Of a DNA stretch of 64,000 nt, positions 9,447-19,272 are shown one piece after another. Position numbers and translations under genes: made by a program. Source of the stretch: Streptomyces sp. MUM 203J. Its GTDB lineage: Bacteria > Actinomycetota > Actinomycetes > Streptomycetales > Streptomycetaceae. Numbering within the stretch: position 1 is the stretch's first letter; each line of letters starts with the position of its first letter. The DNA lies in the NCBI RefSeq assembly GCF_022414595.1, contig NZ_JADWYO010000013.1, positions 47,021 through 111,020 on the forward strand, in the 5' to 3' direction. The notes under the pieces are model-generated. The model saw nothing but the letters and a program-made list of their open reading frames with translations, had not been told where the DNA came from and made no database searches.

Positions 9447-10256
9447 TCAGTCCCGCCCGTGCCGCAGCGCGGGATGCGCGCCCGCCGCGACGAGGTCGGC
9501 CACCGCCGCCTTCGGGTCGCGGACGGTGACGAGCGACTCCCCGACGAGGACCGCGTCGGCCCCCGTGTTGGCGTAGGCGATCAGGTCGTGCGGACCCCGC
9601 ACGCCGGACTCCGCCACCTTCACGACCGACGAGGGGATCTCGGGGACGACCCGCTCGAACGTGGAGCGGTCGACCTTCAGGGTCTTCAGGTCGCGCGCGT
9701 TGACGCCGATGACCCGAGCGCCCGCGTCGACCGCGCGCGCGACCTCCTCCTCGTCGTGGACCTCCACGAGCGGAGTGAGCCCGATGGACTCGGCGCGCTC
9801 GATCAGCGAGACCAGCGCGGGCTGGTCCAGCGCCGCCACGATCAGCAGGGCGAGGTCGGCGCCGTACGCCCGCGCCTCCCACAGCTGGTACGCGGTGACG
9901 ATGAAGTCCTTGCGCAGGATCGGGATGTCGACCCGGGCGCGGACGGCCTCCAGGTCGGCCAGCGAGCCGCCGAAACGCCGCTCCTCGGTGAGGACGGAGA
10001 TGACGGCGGCGCCGCCCGCCTCGTAGTCGGCGGCGAGACCGGCCGGGTCCGCGATGGCGGCGAGGGCCCCCTTGGAGGGGCTGGACCGCTTCACCTCGCA
10101 GATGACCTTGACGCCGTCGCCGCGCAGCGCGGCGACACCGTCACGGGCCTGGGGCGCCTTGGCGGCCCGCTCCTTGAGCTCGTCGAGGGAGACCCGCGCC
10201 TGCCGCTCCGCGAGGTCGGCGCGCACTCCTTCGATGATCTCGTCGAGCACACTCAC
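9447..10256 (-). CDS. trpC: Indole-3-glycerol phosphate synthase
   Basis: 269-residue TIM-barrel enzyme that closes the indole ring from CdRP. Family motifs include [12 protein letters not shown] near residue 55 and the phosphate-binding C-terminus ([14 protein letters not shown]). GTG 10256 (encoding [11 protein letters not shown]) was chosen because GGAAGGGGG lies at a proper distance and the protein then matches the usual length; the open frame continues upstream to 10340. trpM and trpBA follow. No trpF is present here; PriA encoded at 15815-16540 probably supplies that step. Confidence 0.96.
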   Translation of the reverse strand: MSVLDEIIEGVRADLAERQARVSLDELKERAAKAPQARDGVAALRGDGVKVICEVKRSSPSKGALAAIADPAGLAADYEAGGAAVISVLTEERRFGGSLADLEAVRARVDIPILRKDFIVTAYQLWEARAYGADLALLIVAALDQPALVSLIERAESIGLTPLVEVHDEEEVARAVDAGARVIGVNARDLKTLKVDRSTFERVVPEIPSSVVKVAESGVRGPHDLIAYANTGADAVLVGESLVTVRDPKAAVADLVAAGAHPALRHGRD

Positions 10257-10347
10257 GCGAGAGGCCCCCTTCCGGGAGGGTGTGATGCTGATCAGGCCGG
10301 ACACCTCGATGGTATCCGCAGGGGCGCCCAGGACGCGCACCGGCGTC

Positions 10348-10776
10348 TCAAGGGGCGAGCACGGCGCCGAACGGCAGGTTCCGTACGACGCTGAAGACGG
10401 CTCCCGCCGCGCCCAGGCTCCACAGGGCGACGGGCGGCAGGTACAGCTCGAACCGTACCCCCCGCACGGCTCTGACCAGCCAGACCGTCATGACCACGAA
10501 GAACGCGAAGTAACCGGCGACGGCCATCGCATTGGCCGAGAACGCGGCGGCGAGGTCGCCGTGCACGAAGGCGTGCGCGCTGCGCAGGCCGCCGCAGCCG
10601 GGGCAGTACAGCCCGGTGAACTGGAGCAGGGGGCAGACCGGGTAGTGGCCGGGCTCGTTGGGGTCGACCGCCCCGACGTACGCCCAGGCGGCGGCGACCC
10701 CGGCGAGGATGCCCGCCGGTGCGGCGAGGCGGCGGGCGAGCGGGGGTGGTGCGGCGGCGTTCGTGGTGGCGTCCAT
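10348..10776 (-). CDS. DUF2752 membrane protein
   Basis: 142-residue protein with three hydrophobic segments and the DUF2752 hallmark [23 protein letters not shown], a cluster of three cysteines (CP...CPGCG) that could bind metal or form disulfides. Its function is unknown. It sits directly upstream of trpC and within the trp region, a placement I recall from Streptomyces generally. No clear ribosome binding site precedes ATG 10776; CACAAT, six bases upstream, suggests a leaderless start. Confidence 0.82.
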   Translation of the reverse strand: MDATTNAAAPPPLARRLAAPAGILAGVAAAWAYVGAVDPNEPGHYPVCPLLQFTGLYCPGCGGLRSAHAFVHGDLAAAFSANAMAVAGYFAFFVVMTVWLVRAVRGVRFELYLPPVALWSLGAAGAVFSVVRNLPFGAVLAP

Positions 10777-10933
10777 CCGGCGATTGTGACCGCTGGTACG
10801 GGGCGGCGCAGCCCGGCCGGTACGGAAGACGGAGCTGCCGTACGGGTGGAGGAGGGGAGGGCGCAGCCCGGCCGTGCCGGACCGCGCCCCGCACCGCTGT
10901 GGCCCACTCGGTGGGCCGGGAGGTGCCGGTGGG

Positions 10934-11185
10934 TCAGGAGGCGAGCTGGGCCCTGGCGGCGCTCTCACGGAGCTCGCGCTGCTCGTCGCTCTCCTTGGCC
11001 TTGCCGAGACCCATCATCTTCATGATGAGGCCGACGACCCCGCCGAGCACCACGATGCCCATGCCGGCCCAGAACCCGAGCGGGTTGTTCGCCACCATGA
11101 GCACACCGGCGACACAGAAGCCGATGAAGGAGATGGTGACACCGGTCCAGGCGGCCGGGGTGTGTCCGTGGGCGCTGCCCGCCAT
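10934..11185 (-). CDS. HGxxPAAW family small membrane protein
   Basis: 83-residue protein with the N-terminal motif HGHTPAAWTG that names the HGxxPAAW family, then two hydrophobic helices and a charged tail. Function is unknown. ATG 11185 has GAGGAGC upstream. It lies between trpC and trpE with other small membrane proteins, an arrangement conserved in actinomycetes that suggests, but does not prove, a link to tryptophan metabolism. Confidence 0.85.
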   Translation of the reverse strand: MAGSAHGHTPAAWTGVTISFIGFCVAGVLMVANNPLGFWAGMGIVVLGGVVGLIMKMMGLGKAKESDEQRELRESAARAQLAS

Positions 11186-11324
11186 GAGTTGCTCCTCGTT
11201 GATGTTGCTCTGTGGTGAGGCCCCGCCGAGTGCGGACGCTCGTCGCCATTGTTCCGCACGCGCGCGGGCGGGGTGATCCGGGGGTGCCGGTGCGCGCGTC
11301 GGGGCGCGTGGTGCACGGGCCCGG

Positions 11325-12005
11325 TCAACCCCGTCCGCCGGGGGCACCGGTCTCGTCGGGGTCGGTGGGGTCCTCGCCCCGGTCCAGGGCCTTCCACAGG
11401 TCCTCGGGCCGGTCTGGGCCGGTGGTCCGGCGGCGGACGGCCCGCGCGCGGGGGCCGCCTTCGCGCTCGTACCGGCCGGACATGGTGGGCCAGGCGGAGC
11501 CGTACCGCAGGGCGATCAGCCCGGCGGCGAGGATCAGCAGGGCGGCGGTGCCCGCGACGGCCGGCCAGGCCGTCTGGGTGAGCGTCCCGACTCTGGCAGC
11601 GGTGTCACCCGTGGTGCGCGCGGCCTCGGCGTCCAGGGCCGCGCTGTCGGAGCCGCCCAGGAAGGCCGCCAGGGACGCGCCCGCGCCGCTCAGGGCCAGC
11701 AGCAGGGCGACCAGGCGGCGGCCCGGGCCGCGGGCCGCGAGGACGGCCACCAGGGCGGCGAGGCCGACGATGGCGAGGGCGGTCGGGGCGCCGGTGACCT
11801 CACCGCCGGCAGCGTCGAGGCTGATGCTCCCGCCGGTCGCCGTGACCGTGCCCCTGGTCCAGGTCTGGCCGGAGGCGAGGAGGACGACCGTGGCGCCGAG
11901 GGCGCCGAGCAGCAGGGCGACGGCGAGGCTGCGGCGGCCGCCGGTGGCGACCGCCGCGTCACCCGCGCGCGTGGGACGGGGCTGGGGTACGGATGCGGCA
12001 CTCAC
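11325..12005 (-). CDS. Trp-region conserved membrane protein (TIGR02234 type)
   Basis: 226-residue membrane protein with four predicted helices and an Arg/Asp/Pro-rich cytoplasmic tail (RPEDLWKALDRGEDPTDPDE). It fits the family of 'trp region conserved hypothetical membrane proteins' that accompany trpE in actinobacteria. GTG 12005 is preceded by GGGGGG. It follows trpE with a 38-base gap, so co-transcription is likely. The function is unknown. Confidence 0.82.
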   Translation of the reverse strand: MSAASVPQPRPTRAGDAAVATGGRRSLAVALLLGALGATVVLLASGQTWTRGTVTATGGSISLDAAGGEVTGAPTALAIVGLAALVAVLAARGPGRRLVALLLALSGAGASLAAFLGGSDSAALDAEAARTTGDTAARVGTLTQTAWPAVAGTAALLILAAGLIALRYGSAWPTMSGRYEREGGPRARAVRRRTTGPDRPEDLWKALDRGEDPTDPDETGAPGGRG

Positions 12006-12043
12006 GCCCCCCACTATCCCCCATGCCTCCGCGAGTGCGACGG

Positions 12044-13531
12044 TCAGACCCGGTTCATCCGATTGGCGGTGTGTACGGCGCGGAGCACGGCCGCCGCCTT
12101 GTTGCGGCACTCGGTGTCCTCGGCCACCGGGTCGGAGTCCGCGACGACGCCCGCGCCCGCCTGGACGTAGGCGGTGCCGTCGCGCAGCACGGCCGTACGG
12201 ATGGCGATGGCCGTGTCGGAGTCGCCCGCGAAGTCCAGGTAGCCGACGGCACCGCCGTACAGGCCGCGCCTGCTCGGCTCCAGTTCCTCGATGATCTGCA
12301 TGGCGCGCGGCTTGGGCGCACCGGACAGGGTCCCGGCGGGGAAGCAGGCGGTCAGCACGTCGAAGGCGGTGCGGTCGGGCGCGACCCGGCCGGTGACGGT
12401 CGAGACGATGTGCATGACGTGCGAGTACCGCTCGATGGACATGAAGTCGACCACCTCGACGGAACCCGGTTCGCAGACCCGGCCCAGGTCGTTGCGGGCG
12501 AGGTCGACGAGCATGAGGTGCTCGGCGCGCTCCTTGGGGTCCTCGACGAGTTCGTCCGCGAGGGCCTGGTCCTCCTGCGGGGTGGCGCCGCGGGGGCGGG
12601 TTCCGGCGATGGGGTGGACCATGGCGCGGCCGTCCTCGACCTTGACCAGTGCCTCGGGACTGGACCCGACGACGTCGAACCCGTCGAAGCGGAACAGGTA
12701 CATGTACGGGGACGGGTTGGTGGCCCGCAGGACCCGGTAGACGTCCAGGGCACCTGCCGTGCAGGACGTCTCGAACCGCTGCGAGGGCACCACCTGGAAG
12801 GCCTCACCCGCGCGGATGCGCTCCTTGATGTCCTCCACGGCGTCCTGGTAGGCCGCCCCGCCCCACAGGGCGGTGGACTCGGGCAGCTCGGACGGCGGCA
12901 GGGCGGCCGGAGCGGAGGGGACCGACCGGGTGAGGTCGGCCTGCATCGCGTCCAGCCGGGCGACGGCGTCGGCGTAGGCCTCGTCGACTCCGGTCTCCAG
13001 GTCGTTGTGGTTGATCGCGTTGGCGATCAGCAGGACCGTGCCGTCCCAGTGGTCCAGGACGGCCAGGTCGGAGGTGAGCAGCATGGTCAGCTCGGGCAGC
13101 CGCAGGTCGTCGGTGCCGTGCTCTCCGATGCGCTCCAGGCGGCGCACGATGTCGTAGCCGAGGTAGCCGACCATGCCGCCGGTGAACGGCGGCATGCCGG
13201 AGGCCAGGTCGTGCGGGGTGTGGAGGGCGGCGACCGTGGCGCGCAGGGCCTCCAGCGGGTCGCCGTCGACGGGGACGCCGACGGGCGGGACGCCGAGCCA
13301 GTGGGCCTGGCCGTCCCGGACCGTGAGGGTGGCGGCGCTGCGCACCCCGACGAAGGAGTACCGGGACCAGGAGCGGCCGTTCTCGGCTGACTCCAGGAGA
13401 AACGTGCCGGGGCGTTCCGCGGCGAGCTTGCGGTAGAGGCCGACCGGGGTGTCGCCGTCCGCGAGCAGGCGGCGGCTGACGGGGATGACACGGCGGTCGG
13501 CGGCCAGCTTGCGGAAGGTCTCGAGGTCCAT
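12044..13531 (-). CDS. trpE: Anthranilate synthase component I
   Basis: 495-residue chorismate-utilising enzyme that forms anthranilate from chorismate and ammonia or glutamine. The catalytic C-terminal domain shows [28 protein letters not shown] and the [20 protein letters not shown] signature. The N-terminal [16 protein letters not shown] motif is the feedback-inhibition (tryptophan binding) region of TrpE. It starts 11 bases after the hisI stop, so it is read with hisI and no trp leader or attenuator is visible between them. trpG and trpD are not in the window. Confidence 0.97.
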   Translation of the reverse strand: MDLETFRKLAADRRVIPVSRRLLADGDTPVGLYRKLAAERPGTFLLESAENGRSWSRYSFVGVRSAATLTVRDGQAHWLGVPPVGVPVDGDPLEALRATVAALHTPHDLASGMPPFTGGMVGYLGYDIVRRLERIGEHGTDDLRLPELTMLLTSDLAVLDHWDGTVLLIANAINHNDLETGVDEAYADAVARLDAMQADLTRSVPSAPAALPPSELPESTALWGGAAYQDAVEDIKERIRAGEAFQVVPSQRFETSCTAGALDVYRVLRATNPSPYMYLFRFDGFDVVGSSPEALVKVEDGRAMVHPIAGTRPRGATPQEDQALADELVEDPKERAEHLMLVDLARNDLGRVCEPGSVEVVDFMSIERYSHVMHIVSTVTGRVAPDRTAFDVLTACFPAGTLSGAPKPRAMQIIEELEPSRRGLYGGAVGYLDFAGDSDTAIAIRTAVLRDGTAYVQAGAGVVADSDPVAEDTECRNKAAAVLRAVHTANRMNRV

Positions 13532-13542
13532 GGCGCCCGACC

Positions 13543-13893
13543 CTACCGACCGAGGGGGAGCACGTCGGCGTCGAAGCAGGTCCGGGCGCCCGTGTGGCAG
13601 GCGGCACCGGTCTGGTCGACCTTGACGAGGACGGTGTCGGCGTCGCAGTCGAGGGCGACGGACTTGACCAGCTGGACGTGCCCGGAGGTGTCGCCCTTGA
13701 CCCAGTACTCCCGGCGGCTGCGGGACCAGTAGGTGCAGCGGCCGGTGGTGAGGGTGCGGTGCAGGGCCTCGTCGTCCATCCAGCCCAGCATCAGCACCTC
13801 TCCGGTGTCGTACTGCTGAGCGATGGCCGGGACCAGCCCGTCGGGGCTGCGCTTGAGGCGGGCGGCGATGGCCGGGTCGAGATTGCTGGTCAT
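13543..13893 (-). CDS. hisI: Phosphoribosyl-AMP cyclohydrolase
   Basis: 116-residue enzyme that opens the adenine ring of PR-AMP, the third step of histidine synthesis. The zinc-binding cysteines appear in [20 protein letters not shown] and RTCF, and the [12 protein letters not shown] motif is intact. It lacks the HisE pyrophosphohydrolase domain found in fused HisIE. It is separated from the main his block by the divergent TIGR03085 gene and instead leads into trpE. CACAAT, six bases upstream of ATG 13893, may be a leaderless promoter. Confidence 0.96.
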   Translation of the reverse strand: MTSNLDPAIAARLKRSPDGLVPAIAQQYDTGEVLMLGWMDDEALHRTLTTGRCTYWSRSRREYWVKGDTSGHVQLVKSVALDCDADTVLVKVDQTGAACHTGARTCFDADVLPLGR

Positions 13894-13976
13894 GCGGCCA
13901 TTGTGCCGCGCCCGGCGGGGCGGTCCGCGCCGCGTCCACTGGGCGGACCGGCCCCGGCGGCCGTACGCTGGCGGAC

Positions 13977-14609
13977 ATGTCGACCCATGCGAAGCGTGAA
14001 CGACTGCTCCTTGCCGATCTGTTGGAGGCCGCTGGACCGAACGCACCCACCCTCTGCGACGACTGGTCGACCCGTGATCTGGCGGCCCACGTGGTGGTGC
14101 GGGAGCAGCGCCCGGACGCGGCCGTGGGGGTGCTGGTGAGCGCGCTGCGGGACCGGATGGAGCGGGTCCGGACGGAGTTCGCGGCGAAGCCCTACGAGGA
14201 ACTGGTGCAGATGATCCGGAGCGGGCCGCCGCGGATGTCGCCGTTCTCCCTGAAGCAGGTGGACGAGGGGGCGAACACCGTCGAGTTCTACGTCCACTCC
14301 GAGGACGTGCGGCGGGCCCACCCCGACTGGAGCCCGCGGGAGGTGGACCCGGTGTTCGCGGACGCGCTGTGGACGCGCCTGGAGAAGATGGCGCGGCTCG
14401 CGGGGCGGCGGTGCCCGGTGGGCCTGGTCGTCCGGCGGCCGAACGGCCAGACGGCCGTGGCGCACCGGGGCACGCCGGTGGTGACGGTGACCGGAGAGCC
14501 GGGGGAGCTGGTGCTGTTCCTGTACGGGAGGCAGTCCGCGGCGCAGGTGGAGCTGGAGGGCGACAAGGACGCGGTGGCCCGGGTGATGGAGGCGGGACTG
14601 GGCGTCTGA
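13977..14609 (+). CDS. TIGR03085-type metal-binding (DinB/mycothiol-like fold) protein
   Basis: 210-residue protein of the TIGR03085 group within the DinB/maleylpyruvate isomerase superfamily. Visible features are the N-terminal [33 protein letters not shown], which carries the usual Trp and metal-ligand His, and [11 protein letters not shown] in the middle with a second His. Many relatives use mycothiol or bind a metal; the substrate here is unknown. ATG 13977 has no Shine-Dalgarno sequence but TACGCT ends eight bases upstream, suggesting a leaderless mRNA. Confidence 0.85.
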   Translation: MSTHAKRERLLLADLLEAAGPNAPTLCDDWSTRDLAAHVVVREQRPDAAVGVLVSALRDRMERVRTEFAAKPYEELVQMIRSGPPRMSPFSLKQVDEGANTVEFYVHSEDVRRAHPDWSPREVDPVFADALWTRLEKMARLAGRRCPVGLVVRRPNGQTAVAHRGTPVVTVTGEPGELVLFLYGRQSAAQVELEGDKDAVARVMEAGLGV

Positions 14610-14624
14610 CCCGGCGCGAGGACG

Positions 14625-14651
14625 GGGGTCCGGGGAGAGCCCCCGGACCCC
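14625..14651. terminator. Bidirectional hairpin between TIGR03085 gene and hisF
   Basis: GGGGTCCGGGG pairs perfectly with CCCCGGACCCC around a five-base loop. It fills the 43-base convergent gap, so it can end both transcripts. Confidence 0.75.
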
Positions 14652-14652
14652 G

Positions 14653-15414
14653 TCACCGGACCGGGTGGCCCGCCTCCCGCAGCGTGGACTTCACGTCTCC
14701 GATGCGCAGGTCGCCGAAGTGGAAGACCGACGCCGCCAGCACCGCGTCCGCGCCCGCGTCGATCGCCGGGGCGAAGTCGGACAGCCGGCCCGCGCCGCCC
14801 GAGGCGATCACCGGCACGGTGACCTCGCGGCGCACCGCCGTGATCATCTCCGTGTCGTAGCCGTCCTTCGTGCCGTCCGCGTCCATGGAGTTCAGCAGGA
14901 TCTCGCCGGCTCCCAGCCCGGCGGCCCGGTGGGCCCACTCGACCGCGTCGATGCCGGTGCCCCGGCGCCCGCCGTGGGTGGTGACCTCGAAGCCGGACGG
15001 GGTTCCCTCCGCGCGCCGGGCGTCCACGGACAGCACCAGCACCTGGCGGCCGAAGCGCTCCGCGATCTCCCGGATCAGTTCGGGCCGGGAGATCGCAGCG
15101 GTGTTGACGCCCACCTTGTCCGCGCCCGCGCGCAGCAGCCTGTCGACGTCCTCGGCGCTGCGCACCCCGCCGCCGACGGTCAGTGGGATGAAGACCTGTT
15201 CGGCGGTGCGGCGCACCACGTCGTAGGTGGTCTCGCGGTTGCCGGAGGACGCGGTGATGTCGAGGAAGGTCAGCTCGTCGGCGCCCTCGGCGTCGTACAG
15301 CTTGGCCATCTCGACGGGGTCCCCGGCGTCCCGCAGGTTCTGGAAGTTGACGCCCTTGACGACCCGGCCGTTGTCCACGTCCAGGCAGGGGATGACTCGT
15401 ACGGCGAGCGTCAC
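14653..15414 (-). CDS. hisF: Imidazole glycerol phosphate synthase cyclase subunit
   Basis: 253-residue TIM-barrel subunit that uses ammonia from HisH and PRFAR to make imidazole glycerol phosphate and [23 protein letters not shown] contains the catalytic Asp11-type residue, [14 protein letters not shown] contains the second Asp, and GGGVRS and ASGGAG bind the phosphates. GTG 15414 overlaps the stop of the RidA-family gene by four bases. Last gene of the his run on this strand. Confidence 0.97.
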   Translation of the reverse strand: MTLAVRVIPCLDVDNGRVVKGVNFQNLRDAGDPVEMAKLYDAEGADELTFLDITASSGNRETTYDVVRRTAEQVFIPLTVGGGVRSAEDVDRLLRAGADKVGVNTAAISRPELIREIAERFGRQVLVLSVDARRAEGTPSGFEVTTHGGRRGTGIDAVEWAHRAAGLGAGEILLNSMDADGTKDGYDTEMITAVRREVTVPVIASGGAGRLSDFAPAIDAGADAVLAASVFHFGDLRIGDVKSTLREAGHPVR

Positions 15415-15818
15415 GACACGGCTCCTCGGAATGCTTCCAGCTCTACTTCCACCATGATGCGCGGGTCGACGAAGCCGGACACCACGACCAGGGTGGTCAC
15501 CGGACGGACGGCGTCGAAGAACTCCTTGTGGGCACGGCCCACCTCGTCCACGTCCCGCGCGTGGGTCACGTACATCCGGGTGCGGATCACGGACCCGGCG
15601 CCCAGCCCGAAGGCGCCCAGCGCCTCGACGGCGTGTGCGAAGGCCGCCCGGGTCTGCTCGTACGGGTCGCCCTCGCCGTGCAGGACCTCGCCCTCGAAGG
15701 CGGTGGTGCCGCCGACCAGGACGCGGTCGCCCGCCGCCACGGCGCGGGAGAAGCCGAAGGGCTCCTCCCAGGGGCTGCCGCTCCGCACCCGCCGTACGGC
15801 GCCGTCCGGCGCCGTCAC
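15411..15818 (-). CDS. RidA/YjgF-family protein inside the his operon
   Basis: 135-residue protein of the RidA (YjgF/YER057c) family. Relatives hydrolyse reactive enamine/imine intermediates released by PLP enzymes. [15 protein letters not shown] contains the conserved Arg of the substrate pocket and [20 protein letters not shown] the C-terminal family pattern. It is joined to priA and hisF by four-base overlaps at both ends, so it is part of the operon. A role in protecting the pathway is inference from context. Confidence 0.88.
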   Translation of the reverse strand: MTAPDGAVRRVRSGSPWEEPFGFSRAVAAGDRVLVGGTTAFEGEVLHGEGDPYEQTRAAFAHAVEALGAFGLGAGSVIRTRMYVTHARDVDEVGRAHKEFFDAVRPVTTLVVVSGFVDPRIMVEVELEAFRGAVS

Positions 15819-16540
15819 GGCGCCACCGCCGCCAGCGCCTCCTGCAGCGTGAACGCCTTGGCGTACAGCGCCTTGCCGACGATGGCGCCCTCCACACCCT
15901 GCGGGACGAGCCCGGCGATGGCGCGCAGGTCGTCCAGGGAGGAGACGCCGCCGGAGGCGACGACGGGGCGCTCGGTGGCCGCGCAGACGTTCTTCAGCAG
16001 CTCCAGGTTGGGGCCCTGGAGGGTGCCGTCCTTGGCGATGTCGGTGACGACGTACCGGGCGCAGCCCTCGTTGTCGAGGCGCTCCAGCGTCTCGTACAGG
16101 TCGCCGCCGTCGCGGGTCCAGCCGCGTCCGCGCAGGGTGGTGCCGCGGACGTCGAGGCCGACGGCGATCTTGTCGCCGTGTTCCGCGATCACCTCGGCGA
16201 CCCACTCGGGGGTCTCCAGCGCGGCGGTGCCGAGGTTGACACGGGTGCAGCCGGTGGCGAGGGCCGCGGCCAGGGAGGCGTCGTCGCGGATGCCGCCGGA
16301 CAGTTCGACCTTGATGTCCATGGCTCCGGTGACCTGCGCGATCAGGTCGCGGTTGGTACCGGTGCCGAAGGCGGCGTCGAGGTCGACGAGGTGCAGCCAC
16401 TCGGCGCCCGCGCGCTGCCAGGCCAGGGCCGCCTCCAGCGGGGAGCCGTAGGACGTCTCCGTGCCGGACTCGCCATGGACGAGCCGTACGGCCTGGCCGT
16501 CCCGGACGTCGACGGCGGGGAGGAGTTCGAGCTTGGTCAT
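15815..16540 (-). CDS. priA: Bifunctional phosphoribosyl isomerase PriA (HisA/TrpF)
   Basis: 241-residue (beta-alpha)8 barrel isomerase. In Streptomyces and mycobacteria PriA isomerises both ProFAR (histidine) and phosphoribosyl anthranilate (tryptophan). The HisA-like catalytic Asp lies in [18 protein letters not shown] and the phosphate loops in SGGIRDD and [10 protein letters not shown]. The trp genes in this window include no trpF, which supports the dual role. It sits between hisH and the RidA gene. Confidence 0.95.
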   Translation of the reverse strand: MTKLELLPAVDVRDGQAVRLVHGESGTETSYGSPLEAALAWQRAGAEWLHLVDLDAAFGTGTNRDLIAQVTGAMDIKVELSGGIRDDASLAAALATGCTRVNLGTAALETPEWVAEVIAEHGDKIAVGLDVRGTTLRGRGWTRDGGDLYETLERLDNEGCARYVVTDIAKDGTLQGPNLELLKNVCAATERPVVASGGVSSLDDLRAIAGLVPQGVEGAIVGKALYAKAFTLQEALAAVAP

Positions 16541-16591
16541 CTCAGCGGTCCTAGCGTCTAGCGGAGTTCGAAGAAGGCGAAGAAGACGGGA

Positions 16592-17233
16592 TCAGAAGGA
16601 GCGGAGCCAGTTCGTGAGCAGCTGGGCTCCCGCGTCGCCGGACTTCTCCGGGTGGAACTGGGTCGCCCACAGGGCGCCGTTCTCGACGGCGGCCACGAAC
16701 CGCTCGCCGTGCTCGGCCCAGGTGACCTTGGGGGCGCGCATGGCGGGGTTGGTGATCTCCAGGTTCCAGTCGGTCACCGCGTACGAGTGCACGAAGTAGA
16801 ACCGGGCGTCGGCGTCGAGTCCGGCGAATAGTTCGCTGTTCTCGGGCGCGTCGACGGTGTTCCAGCCCATGTGGGGGACGACGGGGGCCTTGAGGGGGCC
16901 GACCGTGCCGGGCCACTCGTCGAGGCCCTCGGTCTCGACGCCGTGCTCGACGCCGCGCTCGAACAGGATCTGCATGCCGACGCAGATGCCCATGACGGGG
17001 CGACCGCCGGCGAGCCTGCGGCCGACGATCCAGTCGCCGCGGGCCTCCTTGAGGCCGGCCATGCAGGCGGAGAAGGCTCCGACGCCGGGGACGAGGAGTC
17101 CGTCGGCGTTCATGGCCTTGTCGTAGTCGCGGGTGATCTCCACGTCGGCGCCCACGCGCGCGAGGGCCCGCTCGGCGGAGCGGACGTTGCCGAAGCCGTA
17201 GTCGAGGACGACGACGTTCTTGGCGGTGGTCAT
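16592..17233 (-). CDS. hisH: Imidazole glycerol phosphate synthase glutaminase subunit
   Basis: 213-residue class I glutamine amidotransferase that feeds ammonia to HisF. The nucleophile Cys lies in [12 protein letters not shown] and the His-Glu pair in [13 protein letters not shown] 17233 is preceded by GGGAGTG; a GTG nine bases upstream is a less likely start. The gene lies a few bases after the small membrane protein gene, so it belongs to the his operon. Confidence 0.97.
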   Translation of the reverse strand: MTTAKNVVVLDYGFGNVRSAERALARVGADVEITRDYDKAMNADGLLVPGVGAFSACMAGLKEARGDWIVGRRLAGGRPVMGICVGMQILFERGVEHGVETEGLDEWPGTVGPLKAPVVPHMGWNTVDAPENSELFAGLDADARFYFVHSYAVTDWNLEITNPAMRAPKVTWAEHGERFVAAVENGALWATQFHPEKSGDAGAQLLTNWLRSF

Positions 17234-17238
17234 TCCGG

Positions 17239-17406
17239 TCACTCCCAGATTCCCTGGATCCGCAGGACACCGGCGACCAGGCACATCGCGGCGGCGCCGG
17301 CGAGCAGGACGACGACGCCCTTGGGCAGCTGCTGCCTGCCGAAGGAGTACGCGCCGCCGGCCAGGAACAGGCCGACGGCGATGAGGATGGTGGACAGCCC
17401 GGTCAC
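17239..17406 (-). CDS. Small membrane protein within the his operon
   Basis: About 55 residues with two hydrophobic helices ([18 protein letters not shown] and [19 protein letters not shown]). No family is recognised with certainty. GTG 17406 was chosen because GAGGCGAC lies upstream; an ATG at 17433 would add nine charged residues. Its stop lies five bases before hisH and it is 139 bases downstream of hisB. The constant position inside the his run suggests it is expressed with the histidine enzymes. Confidence 0.72.
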   Translation of the reverse strand: MTGLSTILIAVGLFLAGGAYSFGRQQLPKGVVVLLAGAAAMCLVAGVLRIQGIWE

Positions 17407-17545
17407 CGCGTCGCCTCGTTCGCTTCTCCGCACGCCCGGCGCACCTGTGCGGCCGTCGGCGTCCGCTGGCCGGTGTCCCGTCCGTCTCCCGCCACCGCCC
17501 GCAGCCGACCGCGCTGCGCGCAGGCTGCTCCGGTCCGTGCGTCGC

Positions 17546-18139
17546 TCACAGGGCGCCCTTCGTCGACGGGATGATCCCGGCCGCGCGGGGGTCGCGCTCC
17601 GAGGCGTAGCGCAGGGCGCGGGCGAGGGCCTTGAACTGGCACTCCACGATGTGGTGGGCGTTGCGCCCGTACGGGACGTGGACGTGCAGGGCGATCTGCG
17701 CCTGGGCCACGAAGGACTCCAGGATGTGCCGGGTCATCGTCGTGTCGTACGAGCCGATCATCGGCGCCATGTTCTCGGGCTCGGTGTGCACGAGGTAGGG
17801 GCGGCCGGAGAGGTCGACGGTGACCTGGGCGAGGGACTCGTCCAGCGGGACGGTGCAGTTGCCGAAGCGGTAGATGCCGACCTTGTCCCCGAGGGCCTGC
17901 TTGAAGGCGGCCCCGAGGGCGAGGGCGGTGTCCTCGATGGTGTGGTGCGAGTCGATGTGCAGGTCGCCGTCGGTCTTGACCGTCAGGTCGAACAGCCCGT
18001 GGCGGCCGAGCTGGTCCAGCATGTGGTCGTAGAAGCCGACTCCGGTCGACACGTCGACCTTGCCGGTGCCGTCGAGGTCGATCTCGACGACGACGGACGT
18101 CTCCTTGGTGGTGCGCTCGACCCGTCCTACGCGGCTCAT
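17546..18139 (-). CDS. hisB: Imidazoleglycerol-phosphate dehydratase
   Basis: 197-residue dehydratase that converts IGP to imidazole acetol phosphate. The two metal-binding motifs, [14 protein letters not shown] with DSHHTIED and [17 protein letters not shown], are complete. It is the monofunctional type without the histidinol phosphatase domain of enteric HisB. The ATG overlaps the hisC stop by four bases (ATGA). Confidence 0.98.
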   Translation of the reverse strand: MSRVGRVERTTKETSVVVEIDLDGTGKVDVSTGVGFYDHMLDQLGRHGLFDLTVKTDGDLHIDSHHTIEDTALALGAAFKQALGDKVGIYRFGNCTVPLDESLAQVTVDLSGRPYLVHTEPENMAPMIGSYDTTMTRHILESFVAQAQIALHVHVPYGRNAHHIVECQFKALARALRYASERDPRAAGIIPSTKGAL

Positions 18140-19272
18140 GAGCTCTGCTCCTTCTTGACTGCGCGAACCGCATCCAGGAACGCGTCGTTCTCTTCGGGCG
18201 TGCCGGCGGTGACCCGCAGCCAGCCCGGTACGCCGTTGTCGCGGACGAGGACACCCCGGTCGAGGATCTTCTGCCACGCCCGGTGGGTCGCCCCCTCGCC
18301 GTCGAACCGCCCGAACTGGACGAAGTTGGCGTCCGACTCGGTGACCTCGTAGCCGATGCCGCGCAGCTCCGTGACGAGCCGGTCCCGTTCGGCCTTGAGC
18401 TGTTCGACGTACCCGAGCAGCGTATCGGTGTGTTCGAGTGCGGCGAGCGCGGTGGCCTGGGTGACGGCGGACAGGTGGTAGGGCAGGCGGACCAGCTGCA
18501 CGGCCTCGACGACGGCCGGGTGGGCGGCGAGGTAGCCGAGGCGCAGTCCGGCGGCGCCGAAGGCCTTGGACATGGTGCGGGAGATCACCAGGTGGGGGCG
18601 GCCCTCGATGAGCGGCAGCAGGGACGCTCGGTGGCTGAACTCCACGTACGCCTCGTCGACCACGACCAGGGACGGCTTGGCGGCCTGGGCGGCCTCGTAC
18701 AGGGCGAGGACCGTGTCGGCGCCGACGGCGGTGCCGGTGGGGTTGTTGGGCGAGGTGACGAAGACGACGTCGGGCCGGTGCCGGGCGACCGCCTCGGCGG
18801 CGGCGGTGGCGTCGAGGCCGAAGTCCTCACGGCGGGGGCCGGAGATCCAGCCGGTGCCGGTGCCGCGCGAGATCAGGCCGTGCATCGAGTACGAGGGTTC
18901 GAAGCCCATCGCGGTCCTGCCGGGCCCGCCGAAGGCCTGGAGGAGCTGCTGGAGCACCTCGTTGGAGCCGTTGGCGGCCCAGACCTGGCCGGTACCGACC
19001 TCGTGCCCGGTGGTGCGGGTGAGGTAGCGGGCGAGCGCGGTGCGCAGTTCGACTGCGTCCCGGTCGGGGTAGCGGTTGAGGCTGCGGGCGGCCTCCCGGA
19101 CGCGCTCCGCGATGCGCTCGACGAGCGCATCGGGCAGCGGGTACGGGTTCTCGTTGGTGTTGAGGCGTACGGGGACGTCGAGCTGGGGCGCGCCGTAGGC
19201 GGACTTGCCGCGCAGCTCGTCGCGGATGGGCAGGTCGTCGGGCCGGAGGTCCGCGGGGTTCTGGGAGGTCAC
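18136..19272 (-). CDS. hisC: Histidinol-phosphate aminotransferase
   Basis: 378-residue class I/II PLP aminotransferase. [11 protein letters not shown] binds substrate, PNNPTG and VDEAYVEF hold the PLP ring, and [17 protein letters not shown] contains the PLP lysine. GTG 19272 was chosen over ATG 19290 because GGAAGG lies upstream and it gives a four-base overlap with the hisD stop. The N-terminus [19 protein letters not shown] is typical for streptomycete HisC. Confidence 0.96.
   Translation of the reverse strand: MTSQNPADLRPDDLPIRDELRGKSAYGAPQLDVPVRLNTNENPYPLPDALVERIAERVREAARSLNRYPDRDAVELRTALARYLTRTTGHEVGTGQVWAANGSNEVLQQLLQAFGGPGRTAMGFEPSYSMHGLISRGTGTGWISGPRREDFGLDATAAAEAVARHRPDVVFVTSPNNPTGTAVGADTVLALYEAAQAAKPSLVVVDEAYVEFSHRASLLPLIEGRPHLVISRTMSKAFGAAGLRLGYLAAHPAVVEAVQLVRLPYHLSAVTQATALAALEHTDTLLGYVEQLKAERDRLVTELRGIGYEVTESDANFVQFGRFDGEGATHRAWQKILDRGVLVRDNGVPGWLRVTAGTPEENDAFLDAVRAVKKEQSS

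Noticed and set aside
12005..13543. trp leader peptide or attenuator upstream of trpE
   Set aside because: Only 11 bases separate hisI and trpE and no Trp-codon-rich leader or alternative hairpins are visible.
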